In this document: positions 30,575 through 39,663 of the stretch, piece after piece
Numbering within the stretch: position 1 is the stretch's first letter
Layout of the letters: every line of letters begins with the position of its first letter
Assembly: GCA_043497085.1 (NCBI GenBank)
Contig: JBIEKI010000004.1
Source of the DNA: Thalassobacillus sp043497085
GTDB lineage: Bacteria; Bacillota; Bacilli; Bacillales; Halobacillaceae
DNA length: 64,000 nt
Strand: one strand, 5' to 3'
The notes under the pieces: generated by a model
Seen by the model: only the letters and a program-made list of their open reading frames with translations
What the model was told of the DNA's origin: nothing
Databases searched by the model: none
Made by a program: the position numbers and the translations under genes

Positions 30575-32694
30575 GTACGCTCTACTTCCTCCATGACATA
30601 TGCTTCGATGATGTCGCCTTCTTTGATATCATTATAATTCTTGATTGTAATACCACACTCATAGTTTTGCGCTACTTCTTTCACGTCGTCTTTGAAACGC
30701 TTCAACGTATCAATTTCACCTTCGAAAATAACGACGCCATCACGTACAACCCGCACTCCGGAGTTTCTAGTTATTTTACCATCAGTTACATAACCGCCGG
30801 CAATTGTACCGATTTTAGACACTTTGAATGTTTCACGGACTTCCACTTGACCGATGATTTTTTCTTCATATTCAGGATCAAGCATCCCTTTCATAGCCGC
30901 TTCAATTTCTTCCATTACTTTATAAATGACGCGGTGTAAACGGATTTCTACATCTTCAGATTCGGCCGCTTTTTTAGCGTTGGCGTCAGGACGGACATTG
31001 AACCCGATCACAATGCCATTAGATGCAGATGCTAAATTGATATCTGATTCATTGATGGCACCTACACCGGTGTGGATGATGTTGACTTTGACACCTTCGA
31101 CATCGATCTTTTCCAGGGAAGAAGCAAGAGCTTCAACTGAACCTTGAACGTCAGCTTTCAAAATCAGATTGATATCTTTAATATCCCCTTGTTTGATCTG
31201 TTCAAACAAGTCATCCAGGCTTACTTTTGTTCTATCGCTACGTTGTGCTTCGATTTGCTTCTGCTGGCGAGCCTCTCCGATTGCACGGGCTTTCTTCTCA
31301 TCTTTAAAGGCAAGGAAACGATCTCCGGCATGCGGAACTTCATTTAAGCCCGTGATTTCTACTGGAGTAGAAGGTCCAGCCGACTTCACTCGACGGCCAA
31401 GGTCATTAACCATTGCACGGACCCTGCCAAACGTATTTCCTACCACGAGTGCATCACCGACACGCAATGTACCATTTTGCACAAGCAAGGTAGCTACGGA
31501 CCCGCGGCCTTTATCAAGCTCTGCTTCAATGACTGTACCATATGCTGGACGGTTCGGGTTGGCTTTCAATTCTTCCATTTCAGATACAAGTACGATCATT
31601 TCTAATAAATCGTCGATGCCCTCATGCTTGACTGCAGACATCTTGACGAAAATGGTTTCGCCCCCGAAGTCCTCGGAAATCAACTCATATTCCATCAGTT
31701 CCTGCATGACACGGTCAGGGTTTGCACCTTCTTTATCCATTTTGTTGACAGCTACGATGATCGGTACCTCAGCAGCTTTTGCATGGTTGATCGCTTCTAC
31801 TGTCTGCGGCATGACACCGTCATCTGCTGCTACAACTAAAATTGCAATATCCGTTACCTGGGCACCACGGGATCGCATGCTCGTAAAAGCAGCGTGACCT
31901 GGTGTATCAAGGAAAGTGATTTTCTTGCCATTTTCCTCTACCTGGTAAGCACCGATGTGCTGGGTGATGCCGCCTGCTTCCCCTTCGGTCACTTTGGTAT
32001 CACGGATAGAGTCAAGTAATGTTGTTTTACCATGGTCGACGTGCCCCATGATAGTGACCACTGCAGGACGTTCTTCTAAATCTTCCGCCGCATCTTCGAA
32101 TTGGTAGTTTTCAATATCGGTTTCGTCGACTTGTACTTCTTCTTCGACTTCTACCCCATACTCGGAACAGATCAATTCGATCGCATCTACATCAAGATCC
32201 TGGTTTTTCGTTGCCATGACACCTAACATCATCAATTTTTTGATGATTTCGGAAGTGTCTTTGTTCAGTTTTTCCGCCAACTCAGCTACTGTAAGCGTGC
32301 CAGAGAATAAAATTTTCTCCGGAGTGCCCTTTTTAGCCGGCTTTTGGTTTTGCTGCTGCTGGTTTCGTTCTTGTTTTTGGTTCTTCTTCTGATTGTTGCT
32401 CTTCTTTTTATTCTGATTGGATTTTTTCTTGTTGTTTCCTTGCTTGCCTGGTTGATTATTCATATTGTTTTGTTTTTGAGCATCCTTTTTGTTGGAATCG
32501 TTTTTTTGCTGTTTTTCTGGCTTTTGTTCCTTTTTCCCAAAGCCGAATTCCTGGTCCAACTTAGATTTTGTTTCGTCTGAAATCGTTGACATATGGTTGG
32601 ATACCTCGATATTCAAGGACTCCAATTTATTGATCACTTTCTTACTTGTCATTTCATTTTTTTTCGCATATTCATATACTCTCATCTTACTCAT
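30571..32694 (-). CDS. infB: Translation initiation factor IF-2
   Basis: IF-2 is the GTPase that brings fMet-tRNA to the 30S subunit and promotes subunit joining. The 707-residue protein has an N-terminal IF2_N domain (MSKMRVYEYAKKNEMTSKKV), a long Lys/Asn/Gln-rich disordered linker (about 55-125), a second IF2_N repeat (about 130-180) and the GTPase domain with G1 GHVDHGKT (217-224), G3 DTPGH and G4 NKMD, then the beta-barrel and fMet-binding C2 domain. ATG 32694 has GGGGGTG upstream; longer frames run into ylxQ and are rejected. Confidence 0.97.
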   Translation of the reverse strand: MSKMRVYEYAKKNEMTSKKVINKLESLNIEVSNHMSTISDETKSKLDQEFGFGKKEQKPEKQQKNDSNKKDAQKQNNMNNQPGKQGNNKKKSNQNKKKSNNQKKNQKQERNQQQQNQKPAKKGTPEKILFSGTLTVAELAEKLNKDTSEIIKKLMMLGVMATKNQDLDVDAIELICSEYGVEVEEEVQVDETDIENYQFEDAAEDLEERPAVVTIMGHVDHGKTTLLDSIRDTKVTEGEAGGITQHIGAYQVEENGKKITFLDTPGHAAFTSMRSRGAQVTDIAILVVAADDGVMPQTVEAINHAKAAEVPIIVAVNKMDKEGANPDRVMQELMEYELISEDFGGETIFVKMSAVKHEGIDDLLEMIVLVSEMEELKANPNRPAYGTVIEAELDKGRGSVATLLVQNGTLRVGDALVVGNTFGRVRAMVNDLGRRVKSAGPSTPVEITGLNEVPHAGDRFLAFKDEKKARAIGEARQQKQIEAQRSDRTKVSLDDLFEQIKQGDIKDINLILKADVQGSVEALASSLEKIDVEGVKVNIIHTGVGAINESDINLASASNGIVIGFNVRPDANAKKAAESEDVEIRLHRVIYKVMEEIEAAMKGMLDPEYEEKIIGQVEVRETFKVSKIGTIAGGYVTDGKITRNSGVRVVRDGVVIFEGEIDTLKRFKDDVKEVAQNYECGITIKNYNDIKEGDIIEAYVMEEVERT

Positions 32695-32698
32695 ACGT

Positions 32699-33010
32699 TC
32701 ACCCCCGAATAGATTCATCGAGCAGCGATTGCAACTTTTTCGCAAATCCTTGGTCAAGAACTGCGATCGCGACTCTCCCCTCCTTACCAATAGCCTGGGA
32801 AAGTGTATCCCTGTCGGCTGCAAGATAGTAGGGTATATTGTAAAAGCTGCATTTGTCTATCAGCTTTTTTTTCGTCTGGTAGCCTGTATCTTCTGCTATC
32901 CATACAAGTTTGGCTCTTTTTTTCTGGATATCTCTTGTGATTAATTCTTCACCGAGTGTACACTTGCCGGCTCGAAAGGCAAGTCCTAGTAAATTCAATG
33001 CTTTTTGCAT
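32699..33010 (-). CDS. ylxQ: L7Ae-family ribosomal/K-turn-binding protein YlxQ
   Basis: A 103-residue protein of the L7Ae/L30e family (MQKALNLLGLAFRAGKCTLGEE, then KRAKLVWIAEDTG and a CSFYNIPYYL stretch). Relatives bind kink-turn RNA; the B. subtilis protein sits in the same position between ylxR and infB. It is probably a ribosome- or RNA-associated factor. ATG 33010 lies 4 bases after the ylxR stop, with GGAG 10 bases upstream inside ylxR; a TTG six codons earlier is less likely. Confidence 0.92.
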   Translation of the reverse strand: MQKALNLLGLAFRAGKCTLGEELITRDIQKKRAKLVWIAEDTGYQTKKKLIDKCSFYNIPYYLAADRDTLSQAIGKEGRVAIAVLDQGFAKKLQSLLDESIRG

Positions 33011-33014
33011 TTCG

Positions 33015-33281
33015 TCATTCTCCAGCAATTTCTTTCAGTTCTTCATAAATGGAAACATCCACTTTTGTATTCAACTGCCGGCTGAGGACATCCTGGTCCT
33101 GGGCTGTTTCGATCACTTTTGTGTCTTTTGAAACATAAGCGCCTCTGCCATTTTTCTTTCCAGTCGGATCAACAAATACTTCTCCTTCTTTGTTGCGCAC
33201 GACACGTATCAGCTGCTGTTTTGGTTTCATTTCTTTCGTTACTACACATTTACGTAATGGTACTTTTCTGGAAGCAGCCAT
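33015..33281 (-). CDS. ylxR: YlxR family RNA-binding protein (RnpM)
   Basis: An 88-residue protein with the YlxR signature PLRKCVVTKEMKPKQQLIRVV and the GRGAYV motif (KKNGRGAYVSKD). The family binds RNA; in B. subtilis YlxR has been described as an RNase P modulator (RnpM) and earlier as a nucleoid-associated regulator. ATG 33281 with AAGGAGTGG upstream is used. It lies 12 bases after nusA and is followed directly by ylxQ. Confidence 0.93.
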   Translation of the reverse strand: MAASRKVPLRKCVVTKEMKPKQQLIRVVRNKEGEVFVDPTGKKNGRGAYVSKDTKVIETAQDQDVLSRQLNTKVDVSIYEELKEIAGE

Positions 33282-33293
33282 AACTACCACTCC

Positions 33294-34418
33294 TTATTCA
33301 AAGCGTTCTTCGTCTGTGTCAGAAAAAGCTTCAACTGTATCGTTTTCTTCTAAATTATCGGCATTATCATCCAATAGGCCTTCTTCTTCAGCCTCTGATT
33401 CGCTCTTGATGTCGATCTTCCAGCCAGTCAATTTGGCAGCAAGACGGGCATTCTGACCACGTTTACCGATCGCTAAGGATAGCTGGTAATCGGGTACGAT
33501 GACGGTGGTTGCTTTTTCTTCCTCATTAACAAGCACTTTCACCACTTTGGAAGGGCTCAAGGCGTTGGAAACATAGGTTACCGGGTCTTCAGACCATTGG
33601 ACAATATCTATTTTCTCGCCTTTCAATTCATTGACAATAGCCTGAACACGCTGCCCCCGCTGGCCAACGCAGGAACCGACCGGATCAATTTCCTGGTCTT
33701 CCGCAAAGACAGAGATTTTAGAACGGTCTCCCGCTTCCCGTGCTACTGACTTAACTTCTACAGTCCCGTCAAAAATTTCTGGAACTTCCATTTCAAACAG
33801 GCGCTTCAGAAGGCCCGGGTGAGTACGTGATACATAAATCTGTGGACCTTTATTGGTGTTTTCCACTTTTGTGACCAATACTTTCAGGCGGTCGTGGATT
33901 TCATATGTTTCCGTCGGCATTTGTTCAGCTTCAGGAAGACGGGCTTCGATTTTACCAAGATTCACATATATGAAGCGTGGATCTTTCCGTTGGATAATCC
34001 CCGTCATGACATCTTCTTCGCGGTCGCTGTATTCGCCATAGATAATACCACGTTCCGCTTCCCTGACACGCTGGGTCACTACTTGTTTAGCTGCCTGAGC
34101 TGCGATACGTCCGAAGTCCTTCGGTGTAACTTCCACTTCAATGACATCTTCCAGCTCATAATTCGGATTAATTTCTTTTGCTTCTTCCGTTGAAACCTCC
34201 TGCTGAGGGTCCATAACTTCCTCAACTACTGTTTTCCTTGCATACACCCGCATGGATCCTTCCTCTTCGTTCAAATCCACTCGTACGTTAGTAGCTGAAT
34301 TGAAGTTTTTCTTGTAAGCAGAAATCAACGCAGCTTCAAGGGCATCAATCAATATATCTTTATCGATGCCTTTTTCCTTCTCTAGATAATGGATTGCTTC
34401 AAAAAGTTCGTTGCTCAA
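33294..34418 (-). CDS. nusA: Transcription termination/antitermination protein NusA
   Basis: NusA binds RNA polymerase and nascent RNA and modulates pausing and intrinsic termination. The 374-residue protein has the N-terminal RNAP-binding domain (about 1-125), an S1 domain (about 135-200) and two KH domains (about 205-345; VGSCVGQRGQRVQAI and LAIGKRGQNARLAAKLTGWKI). The tail (350-374) is short and acidic, and the C-terminal repeats of enterobacterial NusA are absent, as normal for Firmicutes. It follows rimP by 15 bases. Confidence 0.97.
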   Translation of the reverse strand: MSNELFEAIHYLEKEKGIDKDILIDALEAALISAYKKNFNSATNVRVDLNEEEGSMRVYARKTVVEEVMDPQQEVSTEEAKEINPNYELEDVIEVEVTPKDFGRIAAQAAKQVVTQRVREAERGIIYGEYSDREEDVMTGIIQRKDPRFIYVNLGKIEARLPEAEQMPTETYEIHDRLKVLVTKVENTNKGPQIYVSRTHPGLLKRLFEMEVPEIFDGTVEVKSVAREAGDRSKISVFAEDQEIDPVGSCVGQRGQRVQAIVNELKGEKIDIVQWSEDPVTYVSNALSPSKVVKVLVNEEEKATTVIVPDYQLSLAIGKRGQNARLAAKLTGWKIDIKSESEAEEEGLLDDNADNLEENDTVEAFSDTDEERFE

Positions 34419-34433
34419 CTATCTTCTCCCCCT

Positions 34434-34907
34434 TTAATTGAAACTCACTGCCAGACGGGCTTTAGCGATTTTATCATAAGGAATTTCAACTGTTTTTGTT
34501 TTCGTTTTAATTCGGAATTCAATTTCAGCGACATCATTATCAAAGGATTTCAAGTCACCTTCGTATTCTTTGTCACCATCTATCGGTTCATATAGCTTCA
34601 CATGAACGCGGCGGCCGACATGCTTTTGAATTGCTTCCTTGTTTTTCAACGGTCGTTCCGCTCCTGGTGAGGCTACTTCGAGAAAATAAGGGAATTCAAT
34701 CGGATCCACGTCATCCAGCTTTTCACTAAGCTGTTCAGAGACATACCCGCATTCCTCGATATCTACGCCATCTTCTTTATCTACAAACACACGAAGGAAC
34801 CAGTTCTTCCCTTCTTTTTTGAATTCAACATCGACGAGCTCCAGGTTCATGTCTTCCAATACCGGCTGAACCAGCTCTTCTGTCAAGCGTATAACATTTT
34901 CACCCAT
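34434..34907 (-). CDS. rimP: Ribosome maturation factor RimP
   Basis: RimP assists 30S maturation. The 157-residue protein has the typical N-terminal alpha/beta domain (LELVDVEFKKEGKNWFLRVF, then GVDIEECGYVSEQLSEKLD and YFLEVASPGAERPL) and a C-terminal SH3-like barrel. It is the first gene of the nusA-infB unit. The ribosome binding site AGGAGGG is 6-8 bases before the ATG. Confidence 0.96.
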   Translation of the reverse strand: MGENVIRLTEELVQPVLEDMNLELVDVEFKKEGKNWFLRVFVDKEDGVDIEECGYVSEQLSEKLDDVDPIEFPYFLEVASPGAERPLKNKEAIQKHVGRRVHVKLYEPIDGDKEYEGDLKSFDNDVAEIEFRIKTKTKTVEIPYDKIAKARLAVSFN

Positions 34908-35023
34908 GTCGTTCCCTCCTTCTTCTTCCCCTTAGTATTTCTAATATAACCATTCCTATCATGCATGATTGGCGGGTTTTCTTCATTCAATTGAATTCTG
35001 TAGTTGTCGGGTAATGTATCTCT

Positions 35024-35055
35024 ACAAAAATACGGCACTACAGCATATGTAGTGC
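35024..35055 (-). terminator. Second hairpin downstream of polC with T tract
   Basis: Perfect 8-bp stem GCACTACA (35035-35042) / TGTAGTGC (35048-35055), loop of 5, followed on the minus strand by CGTATTTTTG. It could back up the polC terminator or act as an attenuator before rimP. Confidence 0.5.
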
Positions 35056-35097
35056 GCAACAGGTGCTAAGCCAATTCGACACAGAAAAATAACCGTA

Positions 35098-35133
35098 AAG
35101 ATAAACGAAAGAGCGGGTTGCCCCACTCTTTCG
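35098..35133 (-). terminator. Rho-independent terminator after polC
   Basis: Stem CGAAAGAGCGGG (35106-35117) / CCCACTCTTTCG (35122-35133, one G-U pair), 4-base loop, followed on the minus strand by TTTATCTTT. Confidence 0.88.
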
Positions 35134-35213
35134 CCGTCCTTCGTATCACTTTTCTAACCAATAAAAATATATCATACGTTGCTATTTATTGCAAGAAAGG
35201 CCATTCCTAACCA

Positions 35214-38200
35214 TCAGAATAAAGAAAGCTGGTTTTCTTCCGGCATCCCTTCTAAACAGCCCTGCTGGTCTAGATATTCAAGCACTGTTTTGGAAATCCG
35301 GCTTCTCTCTCGCAAGTCCTGTTTGGATAAAAACTCGCCATCTTCCCGCGCTTTCACTATATTGATAGCGGCATTCGTTCCAAGGCCGTCAATGGCATTG
35401 AAAGGTGGAATCAGGGTATTGCCATCGACAAGAAACTCGGATGCACTTGATTTATACAGGTCAACTGTCTGGAAGGAATAGCCTCGCTGGCACATCTCCA
35501 GAGATAGTTCGAGCACTGTCAGCAAACTCTTCTCTTTCGGCGAAGCGTCATTTCCTTTAGCCAGAATCTCTTCAATTCGTTTCTTGATCGCATCTGCCCC
35601 TTTGACCATCGTCTCCAATTCATAATCGCTTGCTCTGACGGTAAAGTAAGCAGCATAGAAATAGATCGGATAGTGAACCTTGAAGTAGGCGATCCGCACT
35701 GCCATTAATACGTAAGCAGCCGCGTGGGCTTTCGGGAACATGTATTTGATTTTTTTACAGGAATCAATGTACCAGTCAGGGACCCCGTGTTTCTTCATTT
35801 CTTCAATCCACTCATCCTGAAGTCCGCGTCCCTTACGAACAAATTCCATGATCTTAAAGGCAAGTGAAGGTTCAAGCCCCTTGTGCATCAAATAAACCAT
35901 GATGTCATCACGACAGCCGATTACTTCCGGCAATGTACAGATGCCATCATTGATCAATTCCTGGGCGTTACCGAGCCATACATCCGTACCGTGTGACAAG
36001 CCTGAAATGATTACTAGTTCAGCAAATGTCTTCGGCCTGGTGTCTTCAAGCATCTGACGAACAAAGCGTGTCCCGAATTCCGGAACACCAAGTGTACCGG
36101 TTTTACATAAAATCTCATCGGCGGTGACTCCCAGAGTCTCCGGCCCACTGAAAATTTTCATGACTTCCGGATCATCGACAGGGATTTCTTTTTGGTCGAT
36201 GCCACTCAAATCCTGCAGCATACGGATGACAGTCGGGTCATCGTGACCGAGGATATCAAGTTTGAGCAGGTTGTCGTGAATGGAATGGAAGTCGAAGTGA
36301 GTCGTACGCCACTCCGATTTCGTATCATCCGCCGGATATTGTATCGGGGTAAAATCGTAAATTTCCATATCATCCGGTACAACAATGATACCGCCCGGGT
36401 GCTGCCCAGAGGTTCGTTTCACCCCAGTGCACCCATGGACAAGTCGATCCACTTCGGCATTTTTAATTTGTAATTGATGATCTCCTGCATACCCTTTTAC
36501 GTAGCCGTAAGCAGTTTTTTCTGCAATCGTACCAATTGTTCCCGCACGGTAGACTTTTTCTTCCCCGAACAGTACTTTTGTATAATTATGAGCGTGCGGC
36601 TGATATTCCCCAGAAAAGTTCAAATCGATATCAGGGACCTTATCTCCTTTGAAACCAAGGAAAGTTTCAAACGGAATGTCCTGGCCATCTTTATTCATCG
36701 GTTCTCCACACTTCGGACAATCCTTCTCAGGGAGATCAAACCCACTTCCGACGGAACCGTCTGTAAAGAATTCCGGCTCACGGCAATGTTTACAGACATA
36801 ATGCGGAGGCAATGGATTGACTTCGGTGATTCCGGTCATCGTCGCTACGAAAGAGGAACCGACAGAACCACGTGAACCGACAAGGTAGCCATCGTCCAGT
36901 GATTTTTTAACCAGCTTTTGAGAAATCAAATAGATGACGGCAAACCCGTGTCCGATAATACTGTCCAATTCTTTTTCCAAACGTTTCTCAACCAACTCAG
37001 GCAGCACATCGCCATAAAGACTTTTTGCTTTATTGTAGGACATTTCACGGATTTCCTGGTCAGCACCTTCGATATTCGGAGTGAACAGATCATCTTTGAC
37101 CGGAGAAATTTCTTCTATCTGATTGGCTATTGCCTGCGTGTTGGTCACCACTACTTCCTTAGCGGTGTCTTCTCCAAGAAAAGCGAATTCTTTTAAAAGT
37201 TCGTTGGTCGTTTTGAAGTGGACTTCCGGTAGTGTCTGGCGATTCAACGGATTACCGTTTTGGGAAGAAATAAGAATTTGGCGATACATTTTTTCATGCG
37301 GTTCAATGTAATGCGTATTCCCGGTTACCACCGCTTTTTTGCCAAGACGATCCGCCATCGCAATCAGCTTTTTTAAAATATCGTAAATCTGTGCTTCGTT
37401 CTGTACCAGTTCTTTCTCTATCAAGTGGTAGTAGTTTCCAGGTGGCTGGATCTCAATATAATCATAAAACTCAGCCGTTTTCTCCGCTTCCTCTTCAGAC
37501 TTTTGCATCATCGTTTCGAACACTTCACCTTTGTCGCATCCAGATCCGATAAGGATTCCTTCCCGCAGCTTTGTCAATTTAGAACGAGGTATCCTGGGCA
37601 CCCGGTAAAAATAATCGACATGAGCATGAGAAACAAGGCGATAGATATTTTTCAAGCCTGTAAGACTGGTGGCAAGCAATGTGCAATGGAAGGGACGTGA
37701 ACGCTGATACGCGTTCCCTTCTCCCATATAATCATTCAAGTTCTTATGGTTGGTGATTCCTCTTTCTAAAGCTTTTTTAATTAACTTCCAAAGCAAATAT
37801 CCAGTTGCTTCAGCATCATAGATTGCCCGGTGATGCTGGGTAAGTTCAATATCAAAAAACTTACATAACGTATTCAAACGGTGGTTTTTCAATTCTGGCA
37901 CGAGCAGACGAGCCAGCTCGAGCGTATCGATGACAGGCAAAGTTGATTTACCGATACCTAAATTTTTATAACCGGCATTCAAAAAGCCCATGTCAAAGCT
38001 AGCGTTATGAGCGACTAAAATGGAATCTCCTGTCCACTCATGGAATTCCTTTAACACATCCTCAATTTCAGGAGCATCTTTCACCATATCATCGGTAATT
38101 CCAGTCAGGTCAGTAGTCGTTTGGGATAGCGGGTGATGCGGGTTTGCAAATGATTCAAAACGATCAATGATATCCCCGTCTTTTACTTTAACCGCAGCAA

Positions 38201-39509
38201 GTTCAATGATTTTATCATAGACCGCTGATAAACCGGTCGTCTCGACGTCAAACACTACATACGTATCGCTGGCCAAGTCGCGATCCTGTTCTTCATAAGC
38301 TATTGGCACTCCATCATCGACCAGGTTCGCTTCCACCCCATAAATGATCTTGATGCCGTGTTTACTTCCTGCCGAATGTGCTTCTGGGTAGGCTTGTACA
38401 ACCGCATGGTCGGTAATGGCAATTGCTTCGTGTCCCCATCTTGCTGCAGTTTCAATAAGACGTCCGGGAGCAACAGGAGCATCCATTTGGCTCATGGTAG
38501 TGTGCGCATGCAGCTCTACCCGTTTTTCACCTTCTGGTGCTTCATCGACGCGTTGAAGCGGTTTGATTTCATTGATGTCATTCGCCATCATGGTCAGTTC
38601 AGATGTGAAATTGTCTGTTTGGATACTTCCCCGTGCTTTGATCCACATTCCTTTTTTAATCGCCTTGAACTGTTCAGCATGATCATCACCGCGAGAGAAC
38701 ATCTTGATGGAGAAAGAATCCGTATAATCTGTAACTTTCAACAAAAGCAGATGGCGGCCGGAACGTAATTCCTTCACTTCGGCATCGAAGACATGACCCT
38801 GAACGATTTTTCTCCGTTCTTCTTCGAGAATATCGCACATCTTATCAGGATCCTCCTGGATGTTATACCCAATCATGACAGGACCTTCATGCTCTTTTTC
38901 CCCCTGCTGCTTGGCACGTTCTTCTTTCTCTTTGACTGCCTGCTGGACGAATAACTGATCTTCTTTTTGCCGCGCTTCCTGAAACTTCTTGATTTCCTCT
39001 TCCTGGCTTTTTACTTGTGTCGCAACTGTACATGGAGTAATTCCTACTTTTTTGCAGAAGGAAAGCAATGGCTCATGCAGGCGTTTCTGAACGGCATGAC
39101 TTTCTGCTTCGTTGCGACAGGTTAACATAATCTTATTCCCGTTTATCTCCGGCTGCTGTTCTAACACTAAATCCTTGTAGGCAGGAGATAACTGAGGTAC
39201 TGTCTGTACAAAACACTTCCAATAATCCAGCAAGTCACTTTCCTGGATGGTTTGCTGGTCTGTGTGGAATGTCCAATCCACCACAGGAGCAATATGGCGG
39301 AAACCTTCCTGCAGTTTAGTAATGAATAATTGATACACTGATGGAGGCATCGGAGACTCCAGTTGAAAGTGAAAGTGCCATGTTTTCGTCTGTTTGTATA
39401 CTTCCAATTTTTTTAATGAGCTTTTGCTCAAGTGCTGTTCTGCTATTTCTTCAGGGAACTGAATTTGCTCTAATAACAGCTCCATCTTTTCTCTACTTGA
39501 AACTCCCAC
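35214..39509 (-). CDS. polC: DNA polymerase III alpha subunit, PolC type
   Basis: PolC is the main replicative polymerase of low-GC Gram-positives. The 1431-residue protein has an N-terminal domain and OB fold (to about 330), a PHP domain (HAHTTMSQMDA near 335) interrupted by the 3'-5' proofreading exonuclease (FDVETTGLS near 420, through about 585), a zinc-binding segment (CKHCREPEF ... CPKCGEP, about 900-940), the palm/fingers catalytic core (PDIDLNFSGEYQ, about 960) and the C-terminal helix-hairpin-helix region. All four zinc cysteines are present. The start is GTG 39509 with GGGAGGA 6 bases upstream; the TTG five codons earlier lies in that site. Confidence 0.97.
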   Translation of the reverse strand: MGVSSREKMELLLEQIQFPEEIAEQHLSKSSLKKLEVYKQTKTWHFHFQLESPMPPSVYQLFITKLQEGFRHIAPVVDWTFHTDQQTIQESDLLDYWKCFVQTVPQLSPAYKDLVLEQQPEINGNKIMLTCRNEAESHAVQKRLHEPLLSFCKKVGITPCTVATQVKSQEEEIKKFQEARQKEDQLFVQQAVKEKEERAKQQGEKEHEGPVMIGYNIQEDPDKMCDILEEERRKIVQGHVFDAEVKELRSGRHLLLLKVTDYTDSFSIKMFSRGDDHAEQFKAIKKGMWIKARGSIQTDNFTSELTMMANDINEIKPLQRVDEAPEGEKRVELHAHTTMSQMDAPVAPGRLIETAARWGHEAIAITDHAVVQAYPEAHSAGSKHGIKIIYGVEANLVDDGVPIAYEEQDRDLASDTYVVFDVETTGLSAVYDKIIELAAVKVKDGDIIDRFESFANPHHPLSQTTTDLTGITDDMVKDAPEIEDVLKEFHEWTGDSILVAHNASFDMGFLNAGYKNLGIGKSTLPVIDTLELARLLVPELKNHRLNTLCKFFDIELTQHHRAIYDAEATGYLLWKLIKKALERGITNHKNLNDYMGEGNAYQRSRPFHCTLLATSLTGLKNIYRLVSHAHVDYFYRVPRIPRSKLTKLREGILIGSGCDKGEVFETMMQKSEEEAEKTAEFYDYIEIQPPGNYYHLIEKELVQNEAQIYDILKKLIAMADRLGKKAVVTGNTHYIEPHEKMYRQILISSQNGNPLNRQTLPEVHFKTTNELLKEFAFLGEDTAKEVVVTNTQAIANQIEEISPVKDDLFTPNIEGADQEIREMSYNKAKSLYGDVLPELVEKRLEKELDSIIGHGFAVIYLISQKLVKKSLDDGYLVGSRGSVGSSFVATMTGITEVNPLPPHYVCKHCREPEFFTDGSVGSGFDLPEKDCPKCGEPMNKDGQDIPFETFLGFKGDKVPDIDLNFSGEYQPHAHNYTKVLFGEEKVYRAGTIGTIAEKTAYGYVKGYAGDHQLQIKNAEVDRLVHGCTGVKRTSGQHPGGIIVVPDDMEIYDFTPIQYPADDTKSEWRTTHFDFHSIHDNLLKLDILGHDDPTVIRMLQDLSGIDQKEIPVDDPEVMKIFSGPETLGVTADEILCKTGTLGVPEFGTRFVRQMLEDTRPKTFAELVIISGLSHGTDVWLGNAQELINDGICTLPEVIGCRDDIMVYLMHKGLEPSLAFKIMEFVRKGRGLQDEWIEEMKKHGVPDWYIDSCKKIKYMFPKAHAAAYVLMAVRIAYFKVHYPIYFYAAYFTVRASDYELETMVKGADAIKKRIEEILAKGNDASPKEKSLLTVLELSLEMCQRGYSFQTVDLYKSSASEFLVDGNTLIPPFNAIDGLGTNAAINIVKAREDGEFLSKQDLRERSRISKTVLEYLDQQGCLEGMPEENQLSLF

Positions 39510-39594
39510 GATGATTCCTCCCAATAAATCGTAGCCCTCGCGGCTGAGTTACAGCCTTCGATTTTGGCAGACCAATAACAACTTCATCGAAACA

Positions 39595-39635
39595 ATAAAA
39601 TATACCCTCGCATTATTAATGTAGCAAGGGTATAT
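39595..39635 (-). terminator. Rho-independent terminator after proS
   Basis: Minus-strand stem ATATACCCT/AGGGTATAT (39627-39635 and 39600-39608) with an AT-rich loop, then TTTATTG. It begins 29 bases after the proS stop. Confidence 0.75.
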
Positions 39636-39663
39636 CCGTTAAATCAAGATACAATTGAAGCGT

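Larger units (their letters stand above)
34908..35213. other. Intergenic region between polC and rimP (about 305 bp)
   Basis: No gene is supported here. It holds the polC terminator (35098-35133), a second hairpin with a T tract (35024-35055) and should contain the rimP-nusA-infB promoter. A candidate TTGGCT (35069-35074) - 17 - TACATA (35046-35051) exists on the minus strand, but its -10 overlaps the second hairpin, so I do not assign it firmly. Confidence 0.6.

Noticed and set aside
31169..31897. 242-codon open frame antisense to infB
   Set aside because: It is the reverse strand of the well-conserved IF-2 GTPase region and has no start signals or recognisable product.
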